Source of the DNA: WLMZ01 sp043753895 | Lineage (GTDB): Bacteria > Actinomycetota > Acidimicrobiia > Acidimicrobiales > Ilumatobacteraceae | Direction of reading: 5' to 3' | DNA: 64,000 nt | Assembly (NCBI GenBank): GCA_043753895.1 | Contig: JAYUWK010000027.1 | Coordinates: forward strand, 62,001-126,000 | Shown here: positions 18,018 to 27,368 of the stretch, in pieces | Layout: each line of letters begins with the position of its first letter | How positions within the stretch are numbered: position 1 is the first letter of the stretch | Translations under genes and position numbers: made by a program | Notes under the pieces: generated by a model | Told to the model about the DNA's origin: nothing | What the model saw: only the letters and a program-made list of their open reading frames with translations | Database searches by the model: none

Positions 18018-19274
18018 ATGCCAGACATCTCGATCGACGATTTCAAGACACAGGCCGAGGCCTTCCTCGCCGCCAATGCACCCCGCAAGGAAGCCGAGCA
18101 GAAGTTCGTATGGGGCCAAGGCACCGACAAGGTGGCGATGTTCGAAGAGAAGGATCGCAACGACGAGCTGACCGACCTGCAGCGCGCCTGCGACTGGCGG
18201 GCCAAGAAGTTCGACGCCGGCTATGGCTGGATCGGCGGCCCCAAGGAGTTCGGCGGCAGCGAGTTGCCCAGCGCCTATCAGCGCGCCTTCGATTCGCTCG
18301 AGGGCCAGTTCCAGGTGCCCAACCAGAGCTACTTCACCATCGGCCTCGGCATGGTGGCACCCACCATCGCAGTACACGCAAGCGAGACCGCGAAGAACCT
18401 GTATCTCAAGAAGATGTATCGCGGCGACATCGTGGGCTGCCAGCTGTTCAGCGAGCCCGGCGCCGGATCTGATCTCGCCAGCCTGCAGACCAAGGCCGAG
18501 CGCGATGGCGACGTGTGGGTCATCACCGGCCAGAAGGTGTGGACCAGCGGCGCCCACTACAGCGACATCGGCGAGGTCATTGCCCGCACTGACCCGTTCC
18601 TGCCCAAGCACAAGGGCCTCACTGGCTTCATCGTGAACATGCGCGATCCCGCTGTCGAGATTCGCCCGCTGCGTCAGATGACCGGCGGGGCGAGCTTCAA
18701 CGAGGTGTTCTTCAACGAACTGCGTGTGCCCGACGATCACCGCCTCGGCGACTTGAACAACGGCTGGAACGTGGCCCTCACCACGCTCATGAACGAGCGC
18801 GCTGCCATCGGTGCTGGCGGCGGGGGCGGCGGGCTGTACACGCGAGTCATCGAGATGACCCGCCACTTCGGCCTCTCCGACGATCCCGTCACCCGACAGA
18901 TGCTCGCCGACCTACTCATCAACAACAAGGTCGCGGGTTACAACAACCAGCGCGCGATGGACAAAATCAAAGCTGGCGCGCTGCCTGGTCCGGAGATGAG
19001 CATGGCCAAGCTCGCTGGCACCATGAACATGAAGCGCCTCGGCGACTTCGTGTCACATGTGCTCGGCGCGAAGATGATTGCCGACTCAGGCGAGTGGGGC
19101 ACCTACGCATGGAGCCAGTTGATCCTCGGTACGCCCGGGGGCCGCATTGCCGGTGGTAGCGATGAGGTCATGCGCAACATCGTCGGCGAGCGCGTGCTCG
19201 GCCTGCCCAAGGATGCCGGCATCGACTCGAAGAGCCCGTTCAACGAGCTCAAGGTCGGCACTCAGAAAGCCTGA
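18018..19274 (+). CDS. Acyl-CoA dehydrogenase
   Basis: A 418-residue flavoprotein of the acyl-CoA dehydrogenase family, which introduces the alpha-beta double bond in acyl-CoA thioesters. FAD-binding and substrate signatures are CQLFSEPGAGSDLASLQTKA, ITGQKVWTSGAHYSD and the late GTPGGRIAGGSDEVMRNIVG with an arginine-rich end. Translation from ATG 18018 (MPDISIDDF) gives a compact start. The insert GAGGGGGGLYTRVIEM is Gly-rich. Substrate range cannot be deduced; neighbours are a desaturase and two acyl-CoA synthetases, suggesting fatty-acid metabolism. Confidence 0.92.
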   Translation: MPDISIDDFKTQAEAFLAANAPRKEAEQKFVWGQGTDKVAMFEEKDRNDELTDLQRACDWRAKKFDAGYGWIGGPKEFGGSELPSAYQRAFDSLEGQFQVPNQSYFTIGLGMVAPTIAVHASETAKNLYLKKMYRGDIVGCQLFSEPGAGSDLASLQTKAERDGDVWVITGQKVWTSGAHYSDIGEVIARTDPFLPKHKGLTGFIVNMRDPAVEIRPLRQMTGGASFNEVFFNELRVPDDHRLGDLNNGWNVALTTLMNERAAIGAGGGGGGLYTRVIEMTRHFGLSDDPVTRQMLADLLINNKVAGYNNQRAMDKIKAGALPGPEMSMAKLAGTMNMKRLGDFVSHVLGAKMIADSGEWGTYAWSQLILGTPGGRIAGGSDEVMRNIVGERVLGLPKDAGIDSKSPFNELKVGTQKA

Positions 19275-19292
19275 TCACATCCGGCCTAAGGG

Positions 19293-20081
19293 TTACTTGA
19301 GGATGTTCACCGCGCGCGAGATCACGAGCGCGATGGTGCATAGCGACACGGCGGTTTGCAGCATCATCGTCAACTTCGCACGAATGGTCATCGGTAACAC
19401 GTCCGTGGGGCTGAACGCAGTGGCGTTGGTGAACGACAGATAGAGGTAGTCGATGAACGACGACTGCCAGTCGGGCGGTGCGAGTTCGGGTGCCTGCATC
19501 TGCGTGAACAAGAAATCGGGGTACTCGTGTGTGGCCTTGGCCCGCTCCATCGGCCCGCCCCGGTCGAGCTGCCAGTACCAGAGCGCGAACGCGATCATGT
19601 TCGTGATCCAGATCGCAGCGCCGTTGCGCAACAGTTGCACGGCATCGGGACTCTCGGTGCCGCGCAGCAGGCCCCGGATCAACAGGATCGCCGACACTGC
19701 ATTGGCCAGGCTGACGACCGCGATCATGATCAATTCGAACACACGAAGCAGCTTCGAGCCCTTTCGCTTGTGGCCCGGGTTCAGCGTGAACAACGAGATC
19801 AACAGCAGGCCTTGGATCGCGGGCAGGAGCCAATGCGGGCGCAGGGTCAAGTGGCGGGGCAGCAGGAGTTGCAGCACGATGGCCACGATCAACACCACCG
19901 ACACCTGCCAACGTGGTTCTTCCTGAGTGACCCTGCGCCATGTGGGGCCCAACTCGTCGGCGACTCGCCTCGCGGCGTTCATGCCGGGATCGATGAGTCG
20001 GTCAAGGAACGACTCGGTGCTCGCGTGCGGTTGATCGCCGATTTGGGCGGGCGTCTGGTCGTCGCGGTGATCCTCGGGCAC
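19293..20081 (-). CDS. Multi-pass membrane protein
   Basis: A 262-residue integral membrane protein from GTG 20081. Hydrophobic segments include VVLIVAIVLQLLLP, LLPAIQGLLLISLF, VFELIMIAVVSLANAVSAIL, AAIWITNMIAFALWYW and MMLQTAVSLCTIALVISRAV. The motif DYLYLSFTNATAFSPTDVLP between the last helices is characteristic of an actinobacterial family with unknown role. It starts 4 nt after the stop of the desaturase gene, so it is co-transcribed with it. A channel- or sensor-like function would be a guess. Confidence 0.7.
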   Translation of the reverse strand: MPEDHRDDQTPAQIGDQPHASTESFLDRLIDPGMNAARRVADELGPTWRRVTQEEPRWQVSVVLIVAIVLQLLLPRHLTLRPHWLLPAIQGLLLISLFTLNPGHKRKGSKLLRVFELIMIAVVSLANAVSAILLIRGLLRGTESPDAVQLLRNGAAIWITNMIAFALWYWQLDRGGPMERAKATHEYPDFLFTQMQAPELAPPDWQSSFIDYLYLSFTNATAFSPTDVLPMTIRAKLTMMLQTAVSLCTIALVISRAVNILK

Positions 20082-20085
20082 AACG

Positions 20086-21168
20086 TCAGCGTAGTGAGCC
20101 GCTGTGCTGCCGTGTGGCGGGATACGCCAACCACCGACCGGCATCGAAGTCGTACAGCTTGCACACGCCCGTGGTGCGCACGTACTCCGACGGCGAGAGT
20201 CGCGAGGTCCGCACCGTATGCGGGTACGCATCGGCGATCGCCGCTGCTGCCGATGGCAACTGGTGGAACGGAAGTCGCGTATCGACGTGATGTGGCACAT
20301 GCACGAAGATGTTGTAGAACCACAGGTAGTTCACCGCAGAAGGCACCCGCACGATCGTCGTCGATTCCATCTGCCCCGTGAACTGCGTCCACTCACGCCG
20401 ACTCCACCAACGAATCTCGGGCGAGATGTGATGCACGTAGACCGTCCACCCGATGATCTGCGTGAACAAGAGGAATGGAACCACGAAGAGCTTGATCGGC
20501 ATCCACACCGCTGCCATCCAGCCACCGGCGAGCGCACCGAAGGTGGATGTCCCGCCGATTGCGAGAGCGATCACCGCACCCAGCACGATCTTGTCGCGAA
20601 CGATCTCGCCATGACGCTTGCCGGGCGCGCTGAAACGCCACATCTTGTCCCACCACACCACGCGCAGGAAATACGCACCGGAACCGAACATCGACCATTC
20701 GAAGCGATGACGCAGCCGAGCGAGCCGGGACATCGCACGGTATTCGTCGACGGTGACCGGATGCCAGACGAAGTCGAATCCCTGCCGGGTGGTGTAGCCG
20801 TGATGGATGCGGTTGTGGCCCAAGTCCCACGCTGCCTCGACGTGGGCGCTCGGCACCATGCACACGCGGGCGATGGTGCGGTTCACCCGACGCGACTCCA
20901 CCATCGCGCCATGCGAGGCATCGTGGCCGAGGACGAACAGCCCGGCTACGCCGAGACCGGCGAGCGGCCACAGGATCAGCGGCGCCCACCAACGGTTGGT
21001 CAGCACCAGCCCGGCAACCGGCGCGAGATACAACACCGACGCGCGTAGCAACGCCCAACTCGCGCGTGCTGCAGACCGCTGATAACACGCGTCGGGGATG
21101 GCGGTACGCACATCGTTGAGTGAGTCACTTCCAGACCGGACCCGAGGGATGGTGGCACCGGTCATCAT
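20086..21168 (-). CDS. Membrane fatty-acid desaturase family protein
   Basis: A 360-residue membrane protein with the three histidine clusters of diiron desaturases: HDASH at about residue 82, HNRIHH at about residue 118 and HVPHHVDTR at about residue 293. Four hydrophobic helices surround them (LYLAPVAGLVLTNRWWAPLI, LAGLGVAGLFVLG, KIVLGAVIALAIGG, LFVVPFLLFTQIIG). Such enzymes desaturate or hydroxylate acyl chains in membrane lipids using O2. It heads a two-gene operon with the membrane protein gene downstream. Confidence 0.9.
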   Translation of the reverse strand: MMTGATIPRVRSGSDSLNDVRTAIPDACYQRSAARASWALLRASVLYLAPVAGLVLTNRWWAPLILWPLAGLGVAGLFVLGHDASHGAMVESRRVNRTIARVCMVPSAHVEAAWDLGHNRIHHGYTTRQGFDFVWHPVTVDEYRAMSRLARLRHRFEWSMFGSGAYFLRVVWWDKMWRFSAPGKRHGEIVRDKIVLGAVIALAIGGTSTFGALAGGWMAAVWMPIKLFVVPFLLFTQIIGWTVYVHHISPEIRWWSRREWTQFTGQMESTTIVRVPSAVNYLWFYNIFVHVPHHVDTRLPFHQLPSAAAAIADAYPHTVRTSRLSPSEYVRTTGVCKLYDFDAGRWLAYPATRQHSGSLR

Positions 21169-21274
21169 CGATCAAGATACGCTCCCGACCGACCGGTAGG
21201 TAGGGACTTTTGGCCCCAGTTCGGGCATGCGTCTGGGCGTCCGACCCGAGCAATGGTGTGCAAACCTAGGTTCC

Positions 21275-21952
21275 GTGGCCCCTGCTGACATCTATCGCGA
21301 GTGCCGAGTGCAACTCCTCACGCTCGCCTCCACCATCTCGGCCGAACAGTCGCGCATGCCGCTGCCCGCAACGCCGCCTTGGACCGTGGCCGACGGATAT
21401 CGGCACCTCGCCGGGGTCTGCGCGAACTTCCTCGATGGGGTGATGCACGGCGCCGGGGGGCCGGAATGGACTGCGGCCCAAGTGCGTTCTCGCGCAGCGC
21501 ACTCACTTGCCGAGGTGTGTCACGAGTGGGCCGAGCGCGGCCCGCTGCTCGAGGCGCAGATGGCTGAGGCCGGGCCAGCGATGGGCTTTCTCGCGTTCGA
21601 TGTGTGGACGCACGAACAAGACGTCCGGGCTGCGATCGGGGGCAGAGGTATCCGGAACGACGCCCGCGTCAACGCGTTGGCCGAGATGGCACTCGAGGTG
21701 TTCGAATCGCGCTATCAGGCATCAGGCGCACCCGCAGTGTTGATCTTGGTCGATGGAACAGCGCACGTGCTTGGCGCCCTCGGCGCAGATCCCGACATCA
21801 CCCTCGGCACCACAGCATACGAGTTACTGCGCATCATCTTCGGCCGTCGTAGCGCCCGCCAGATCAACGCAGCCAACTGGACCGGCGACGCTGCGGCGGC
21901 CATCGATGCTCTGCACATCTTCGACCTGCCACCCATCGACATCATCGACTGA
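21275..21952 (+). CDS. DinB-like / mycothiol-dependent maleylpyruvate isomerase family protein
   Basis: A 225-residue protein of the actinobacterial TIGR03083-type family, which has a DinB four-helix fold. Recognisable parts are PWTVADGYRHLAGVCANFLD, with the conserved His, AFDVWTHEQDVRAAIG with the second metal-site His, and a C-terminal strand-rich region VLILVDGTAHVLGALG followed by TTAYELLRIIFGRRS. The GTG at 21275 gives MAPADIYREC; an ATG at 21227 would add 16 residues. The true reaction of this member is unknown. Confidence 0.8.
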   Translation: MAPADIYRECRVQLLTLASTISAEQSRMPLPATPPWTVADGYRHLAGVCANFLDGVMHGAGGPEWTAAQVRSRAAHSLAEVCHEWAERGPLLEAQMAEAGPAMGFLAFDVWTHEQDVRAAIGGRGIRNDARVNALAEMALEVFESRYQASGAPAVLILVDGTAHVLGALGADPDITLGTTAYELLRIIFGRRSARQINAANWTGDAAAAIDALHIFDLPPIDIID

Positions 21953-22035
21953 CCCAACCCATCCCCTGCAACCTGCCTCGGGCGCGTCCCGCGCCAACAC
22001 CTGGCGCGCAGCGCGCCCAAGCGAACTGGCGGCGG

Positions 22036-22140
22036 GGAGGAGCTACAGGCGGTGAGCTACAGGCGGTGAGTTACAGGTACAGAGCTACAGGTGAAGGCTG
22101 CAGGTAGAGGGCCGCAGGTGCGGGCTACAGGTAGAGGGCG
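22036..22140 (+). repeat. Degenerate tandem repeat with GCTACAGG / GCAGGT core
   Basis: About eight units of 12-14 nt, such as GAGCTACAGGCGGT (twice in a row) then GAGTTACAGGT, GAGCTACAGGT, GGCTGCAGGT and GGCTACAGGT. They run from the gap into the last codons of the next minus-strand gene. No coding or structural role is evident. Confidence 0.6.
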
Positions 22141-22382
22141 GCGGCGTGCTGTACTGCTGCGGTGATGGGCTCCCACGCCGCGTCGGCCTGCCGGGTGATG
22201 GTGACGAAGTCATTCACTCCGAAGATGGCTGCCACCCCACCTGCAGCGAACACGGCTTCGGCGAACGGGTTCCCCACCGAGGCCTCAGCATTCGCAATGT
22301 TCATCGTCGCGCCAAGCCTGCTGTCGAGCGTGAACTTCATTGCGTTGGGGTTGGGGGTCGGAGACGGTGAAGCAGAGGCCAC
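22125..22382 (-). CDS. Short Nfu N-terminal-domain protein
   Basis: An 85-residue protein from a GTG start. TPNPNAMKFTLDSRL, NPFAEAVFAAGGVAAIFGVN and DFVTITRQADAAWEPI match the Nfu/NifU N-terminal domain almost end to end. No CxxC Fe-S domain follows, so it is a stand-alone N-domain. It lies 9 nt after the stop of the MatB-like gene, so it is probably co-transcribed. The last codons are made of the tandem repeat that fills the downstream gap. Confidence 0.8.
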   Translation of the reverse strand: MASASPSPTPNPNAMKFTLDSRLGATMNIANAEASVGNPFAEAVFAAGGVAAIFGVNDFVTITRQADAAWEPITAAVQHAAALYL

Positions 22383-22391
22383 GCCCTGATC

Positions 22392-23879
22392 CTAGGAGTA
22401 CATGTTGCGGAGACGGGCCTTTTCGACCTTGCCCATCGCATTGTGCGGCAACTCGGTGACCACGTGGATGCGCTTGGGCACCTTGTAAGCAGCCAACACC
22501 AGACGCAGCGCCTCCCGCATTGCGTCGCTGTCGAGCTCCCGATCGGGCAGCGCGACGACGACCGCGATCACGGCCTCGCCGAAGTCGGCATCGGGTACGC
22601 CGATCACGGCACTCGCTGCAACACCGGGCAGCGCATCGATGGCTTCCTCGATCTCCTTGGGGTACACGTTCAGACCGCCGGAGATGATGAGGTCCTTCTC
22701 ACGCCCCACGATGCTCAGATAGCCGTCGTTATCGAACACTCCGATGTCACCCGTGCGAAAGAATCCATCGGCAGTGAACTCGGTCGCGTTCAGCTCGGGC
22801 CGTTTCCAGTAACCGCCGAACACGTTGTCGCCAGCGACTTCTATGTCACCAGGCTCACCGATGCCGAGCCGTTCGCCGGTGACCTTGTGCACCACGCGCA
22901 CCGACACGCCCGGCAGCGCTGGGCCGACGGTGCCCGGCTTACGTATACCGTGCAGTGGGTTCGAGGTGAGCATCGATGTCTCCGACATGCCGTATCGCTC
23001 GAGGATCGCCTGGCCCGTGCGCGCCTCGAACTGGCAATGCGTGGCAGCGAGCAATGGCGCAGAGCCACTGATGACCAGGCGCGCCGCCCCACAGGAACGT
23101 GCATCGAAACGCGGGTCTGCCAGCAAACGCGTATAGAACGTGGGAACACCCATCATCACCGTGCAGCGCGGCAACTGATCGAGCGCAACATCCACCTCGA
23201 ATCGTGGGGCCAAAACCATTGACCCACCGCCCGCGATCGTGCAGTTCGTGGCCACGAACAGACCATGCACGTGAAACACCGGGAGCATGTGCAGCAGGCG
23301 GTCGGTTGGGACGAATTCCCACGCGGCCGCCAGCGCGAGCGCGTTTGCAGTGAGGTTGCGATGGGTGACGACGGCGCCTTTGGGGCGACCTGTCGTGCCG
23401 CTGGTGTAGACAATCGCGGCCGTGGTGTCAGGCGTAGGGAGGAATGCGGGAGCGGTCTCCGATGTGCCACTTGCGTGTTCGGACAACGTGCCCCGACCCT
23501 GCCCATCGAGCGTGAGCAGCGGCAGTCGGGTGTGCGCCGCAGCCCGCGACGGATCGGCGATCACCAGCGCTGGCTCGGCGTCGTCGAGCAGGTAATCGAG
23601 TTCGGTCGCGGTGGCGCCAGGGTTCAATGGCACGAGTACGGCACCGGCTCGGAGACAGGCGAGGTAGACGATGATCGACTCGCTGCTCTTGGCCACCTGC
23701 ACGGCGACGCGATCGCCGGGCAGCACGCCGAACTTGCGAAACACTTCAGCGATCCGGGCCGCATGCGACCAGGCCCGGTCGTGGGTGTAGGAATGGAGGC
23801 CCTCGACGCCCTCGATGAACACGGCCGAGGCAGGCGACGGGTGCTGTTCGAAGAGCTCGACCAGCGTGAGAGGCGTCAT
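22392..23879 (-). CDS. AMP-forming acyl-CoA synthetase, malonyl-CoA synthetase-like
   Basis: A 495-residue ANL-superfamily enzyme. The AMP-binding P-loop is IVYTSGTTGRPKGAVVTHRN, motif A5 is ERYGMSET, the hinge region has FRTGDIGVFDNDGYLSIVGR and the end has PHNAMGKVEKARLR with the catalytic Lys. The segment LPRCTVMMGVPTFYTRLL is typical of MatB-type malonyl/methylmalonyl-CoA synthetases, so a dicarboxylic acid substrate is likely. ATG 23879 gives the family start MTPLTLVELFEQ. Its 5' end abuts the hyp relic on the other strand. Confidence 0.85.
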   Translation of the reverse strand: MTPLTLVELFEQHPSPASAVFIEGVEGLHSYTHDRAWSHAARIAEVFRKFGVLPGDRVAVQVAKSSESIIVYLACLRAGAVLVPLNPGATATELDYLLDDAEPALVIADPSRAAAHTRLPLLTLDGQGRGTLSEHASGTSETAPAFLPTPDTTAAIVYTSGTTGRPKGAVVTHRNLTANALALAAAWEFVPTDRLLHMLPVFHVHGLFVATNCTIAGGGSMVLAPRFEVDVALDQLPRCTVMMGVPTFYTRLLADPRFDARSCGAARLVISGSAPLLAATHCQFEARTGQAILERYGMSETSMLTSNPLHGIRKPGTVGPALPGVSVRVVHKVTGERLGIGEPGDIEVAGDNVFGGYWKRPELNATEFTADGFFRTGDIGVFDNDGYLSIVGREKDLIISGGLNVYPKEIEEAIDALPGVAASAVIGVPDADFGEAVIAVVVALPDRELDSDAMREALRLVLAAYKVPKRIHVVTELPHNAMGKVEKARLRNMYS

Positions 23880-23937
23880 CGCAACGATCTTCGCATACCC
23901 CCGCCGGCCCGACGCCGCTCCGGGCGCGGCCGATGTG

Positions 23938-24917
23938 GGCGTCATGCTTCCATACGCGCCGGTGCATCATCTGTTGTTCGATGGGCTGGTTACCAGGGCG
24001 CCAACAGCGTCGGTTGGCGTGCTCGCTCTCGCAGGCGACCTGAAAGGCGCTGTGTGCCTGGCACAGGGAGATCGAGCGTGGCTGTCGCAGCATCTCGGCG
24101 ACCTGGCCGAGCTGGCCACGTATCAAGCTGTCCGGCGCGCCGTGGACCAACTGGTGTCGCTCACCCGCATTCGTCCGCACGTGGTCGCTGTCGATGCCCA
24201 TCCGGGCTACCTATCCGCACGGCTCGGTCGGGAGCTCGCTGCAGAGTGGGGCGTCCCGGTCGTCGCCGTTCAGCATCACCACGCGCATGTGGTTTCGTTG
24301 CTCGCCGAATCGCAACAGCCCTTTGCCGAACCGGTCATCGGTGTTGCGTTCGACGGCACCGGCTACGGGCCCGACGGCGCAATCTGGGGTGGCGATTTCC
24401 TGGTGGTCACCACGTCCATTGCGGAGCGCGTCGCCCATCTGAAGGACGTGCCCCTCCCGGGCGGCGACGCAGCAATCGAGCATCCGGCGCGTACTGCCCT
24501 TGCGCAATTGCGGGCGAGCCACCTCGCCTGGGATGGCGCGATCCCGTCGGTCGCCGCCCTCCCCGCCGCCGATCGCGCCGTGCTGCTCACCCAGCTCGAC
24601 CGCGGCGTCGTCACCGTCGCAACATCGAGTATGGGTCGCTTGTTCGACGCAGTGGCCTCACTGTGCGGTGTGCGCCATACCGTCAGCTACGAGGCGCAGG
24701 CCGCAATCGAGTTGGAGGCGATAGCCGATCCAACGGCTGTCGGGGCCTATGCATTCTGTGTCGCTGACGCGAACGGGGTCATCGATTGCAGCCCGGTGAT
24801 TCGCGCCGTGGTCAGCGATGTACTGGCAGGCATCGAGCCCAGCACCATCTCGATGCGCTTCCATCGTGCCGTCATTTCCCTGGTACTCGACACCGCGAAA
24901 GCGATGGCCAGCACCAT
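23938..24917 (+). pseudogene. hypF: hypF relic (carbamoyltransferase, Kae1-like part only)
   Basis: HypF makes the cyanide ligand precursor for [NiFe] hydrogenases and is normally about 750 residues with acylphosphatase, zinc-finger, YrdC and Kae1-like domains. Here homology begins abruptly at VGVMLPYAPVHHLL, the end of the YrdC part. It continues through VAVQHHHAHVVSLLAE and VAFDGTGYGPDGAIWGGDFL and the later SSMGRLFDAVASLCGV. It stops near ISLVLDTAKAMAST, before the final nucleotide-binding block. So both ends are missing. The upstream edge lies inside the 5' region of the divergent MatB-like gene. No plausible start codon or ribosome binding site gives a whole protein. Confidence 0.85.
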
Positions 24918-24938
24918 CGCATTGGGAAGGATGAGTAC

Positions 24939-25596
24939 ATGTGCCTTGCGATGCCCGGACGAGCGATCGAGTTGGTCGAGCGCAGCGGCGAACCGGTGGC
25001 GATCGTGGACTTCGACGGCACCACACGCGAGGTCGTGAACGACCTGGCACTGGCACGGCGCTTGCTCGACGAGATCCACCGCATCACCACCCAGCCCTGG
25101 GCCATCATGGAAGTGTGCGGTGGGCAGACACACGCGATCATTCGACACGGCATCGATCAGCTGTTGCCAGAGGGCATCGAACTCCTGCACGGCCCCGGTT
25201 GTCCCGTCTGCGTGACGCCACTGGAGGCGGTCGACCGAGCACTGGCCATTGTCTCACGTGATGACGTGATCTTTTGTTCATTCGGCGACATGCTCCGCGT
25301 CCCGGGCAGTACGCACGATCTGTTCACCGTGAAAGGACGCGGCGCCGATGTGCGCACCGTCTACTCACCGCTCGACGCGGTGCGTGTTGCGCAGGACAAC
25401 CCCGAGAGCGAGGTCGTGTTCTTCGCCGTTGGATTCGAAACCACGGCACCTGCCAACGCGCTGGCGGTCGAGTAGGCACGCACACTCGGGCTCACCAACT
25501 TCTCGTTGATCGTGTCGCACGTGCTCGTGCCGCCGGCGATGGAAGCCATCTTGCAATCACCGTCTTGCCGCGTGCAGGGCTTTCTCGCGGCGGGTG
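24939..25596 (+). pseudogene. hypD: hypC-hypD relic fused by deletion and interrupted by TAG
   Basis: The ATG at 24939 has a good ribosome binding site (GGAAGG at 24925-24930) and opens MCLAMPGRAIELVERSGEPV, the start of the chaperone HypC. After about 37 residues it passes in frame into HypD at LARRLLDEIHRIT. The second half of HypC and the first residues of HypD are lost. HypD signatures follow: IMEVCGGQTHAI, HGPGCPVCVTP, CSFGDMLRVPG and FFAVGFETTAPANALAV. A TAG at 25473-25475 interrupts the frame, which then still reads LGLTNFSLIVSHVLVPPAME up to QGFLAAG, where homology ends at the join with the ppsA relic. HypC/HypD form the Fe(CN)2CO insertion complex; this product cannot be functional as it stands. 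Confidence 0.85.
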
Positions 25597-27316
25597 CGAA
25601 AGTCGGTGGTGCGATACACCACCGGGCGAGGCGTAAACGCGCGTGTGATCCGCAACACCGATTCGGCCATCTTCGTGACGAACTCCTCGGCGCAGCCGTC
25701 AGCGGTGAGCTTGCGCGGGTGCTGCCCTCCTAGCGCCTCGGTCAGCAGTAGTTCTGCACGCAACAGGCCGACGCCATCTACGGGCTGTGCGGGCCACGCG
25801 GTCGATGTTGTCGGACGGCGCAACGTTGACGTAGAGCTTCGTGCCCGTGGCCTCAGCGGCGACAACTGTCGGGGGACCCGATGCCCCAGTCGCAACCGAC
25901 AACACCGAGGCGGGCGTGCCTGCGACCGCACCGGCCAGCACCACCCCGCGTCGGCCATCGACGGTGACGATCTCGCCGTCACGCAGTGTGGACGTGCCCA
26001 ACCGTGTGGCCACGACGCAGGCCAGACCCAACTCACGACTGACGATCGCAGCATGACACGTGACGCCCCCGCCGTCGGTGACGATTGCACCTGCGCGGAA
26101 CATCACGGGTGCCCAATCGGGGTCAGTCATCGGCGCGACCAAAATCTCACCCGGCAGCAACAGGTCACCATCGGCGGGGCTGTGGAGCACGCGCACGGCA
26201 CCGCTCGCCACACCGGGTGATGCACCGAGGCCGCGTAGGAGAACTGCAGCGGCGGGGGGCGACGCTGCAGAAGTGCTCGGCGCGGATGTGGGCTCGACCG
26301 ACCCAGGCTGCGCTGTTCTGTCGCCCCCGAGCTCTCCCACGATGTGCAGCGTGGTCACCGGCCGGGTCTGCAGGAGAAAAAGCTTGCCCTTGGCGAGGGC
26401 CCATTCGAGATCTTGAGGCACCCCGTAGTGCGCTTCGACACGTTGAGCGAGATCGGCCACTCCGAGGATCTCGTCATCGGACAGGACGCGTCGCGCCCCA
26501 TCCTCGGCACTCAATTCGACACGGAGGTCCCGACCATCGGGTCCGCACACGATCTGGTGCGTCTGATGACCGATACGGAGTTGCTGGAGGCCGAACGGGT
26601 GCTTGCCGACCACATAGGTATCGGGTTCCACCTGACCGCCCACGACGACCTCGCCGAGCGCGAATGCTGCCTCGATCACCATCCGACCGAGATCGCCCGT
26701 AGCCGGGTCGGCCGTGAAGGCCACGCCCGAGCGCTCTGAGGCCACCATCTCCTGCACCACGACGGCGATGGCCGACTCGGCCGAAACACCCACGGTCTTG
26801 CGATAGGAGATGGATCGTGGTGCCCACAGCGAGGTCCAACAGCCCAGGATCGCATTGATGAGCGCATCGTCGCCGTTCACGTTCGTGAAGCTGAGGTTCA
26901 TACCCGCAAACGAGGTGTCGGCGGTGTCCTTGCCGATTGCCGATGACCGCACGGCCACTGCCCCCGAACCCAACTCGCGGTACTCGTGCAGAATGCTCCG
27001 ACGGAGCGCGTCCGGAAACGTCATTGCGGTGATCATCGCCTGACACCGTTGCGAGGTGCTCGCAAGATCGTCCGGCGAGGTCTGATCCACACCATCGAAC
27101 AGATCCCTCAAGGCAGACCGAAATACCGCTCGCATCGAGCGCGCGTAGGTACGCCGGTGCGAGCACCACAGAGCCGGCAGGCACGGCAAAGCCCTCGCGG
27201 GTCATCTCGCCGAGGTTCGCGCCCTTTCCACCGGCCACATCGACGTCGCTGCTCCCGAGGTCGGCGAAACCGCGGACGTCCTCGATCACATCAACTGTAT
27301 TCTCTGACTCGGCCAT
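25597..27316 (-). pseudogene. ppsA: Phosphoenolpyruvate synthase-like gene, frameshifted and truncated
   Basis: Three frames are needed to read this gene. The start (FADLGSSDVDVAGGKGANLG at 27316 downward) is the ATP-grasp opening of PEP synthases. Near 27125 the frame changes to the main one, which contains GSGAVAVRSSAIGKDTADTS, FAMGRM-type ATP-grasp parts and the phosphohistidine swivel TDGGGVTCHAAIVSRELGLA. Near 25790 the frame changes again to PVDGVGLLRAELLLTEA and PRPVVYRTTDFRTR, the start of the PEP/pyruvate barrel. There homology stops at about 25597, where the hypD relic begins on the other strand. Most of the catalytic barrel, about 250 residues, is gone. Confidence 0.85.
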
Positions 27317-27368
27317 GGTTCAATCATCTGCCGTCCAGGCCAGCCAACGACAGGGACGAAGGACACCA

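Noticed and set aside
17424..18866. Extension of the Nfu-like protein to 480 residues
   Set aside because: The upstream part lies antisense to the acyl-CoA dehydrogenase gene; the start at 17894 gives the family-like N-terminus.
22036..22140. CRISPR array
   Set aside because: Units of 12-14 nt without unique spacers of constant length, no cas genes; it is a degenerate tandem repeat.
23938..25475. A working hydrogenase maturation set
   Set aside because: hypF lacks both ends, hypC and hypD are fused by deletion and hypD stops early; no hypE, hypA/B or hydrogenase gene is nearby.
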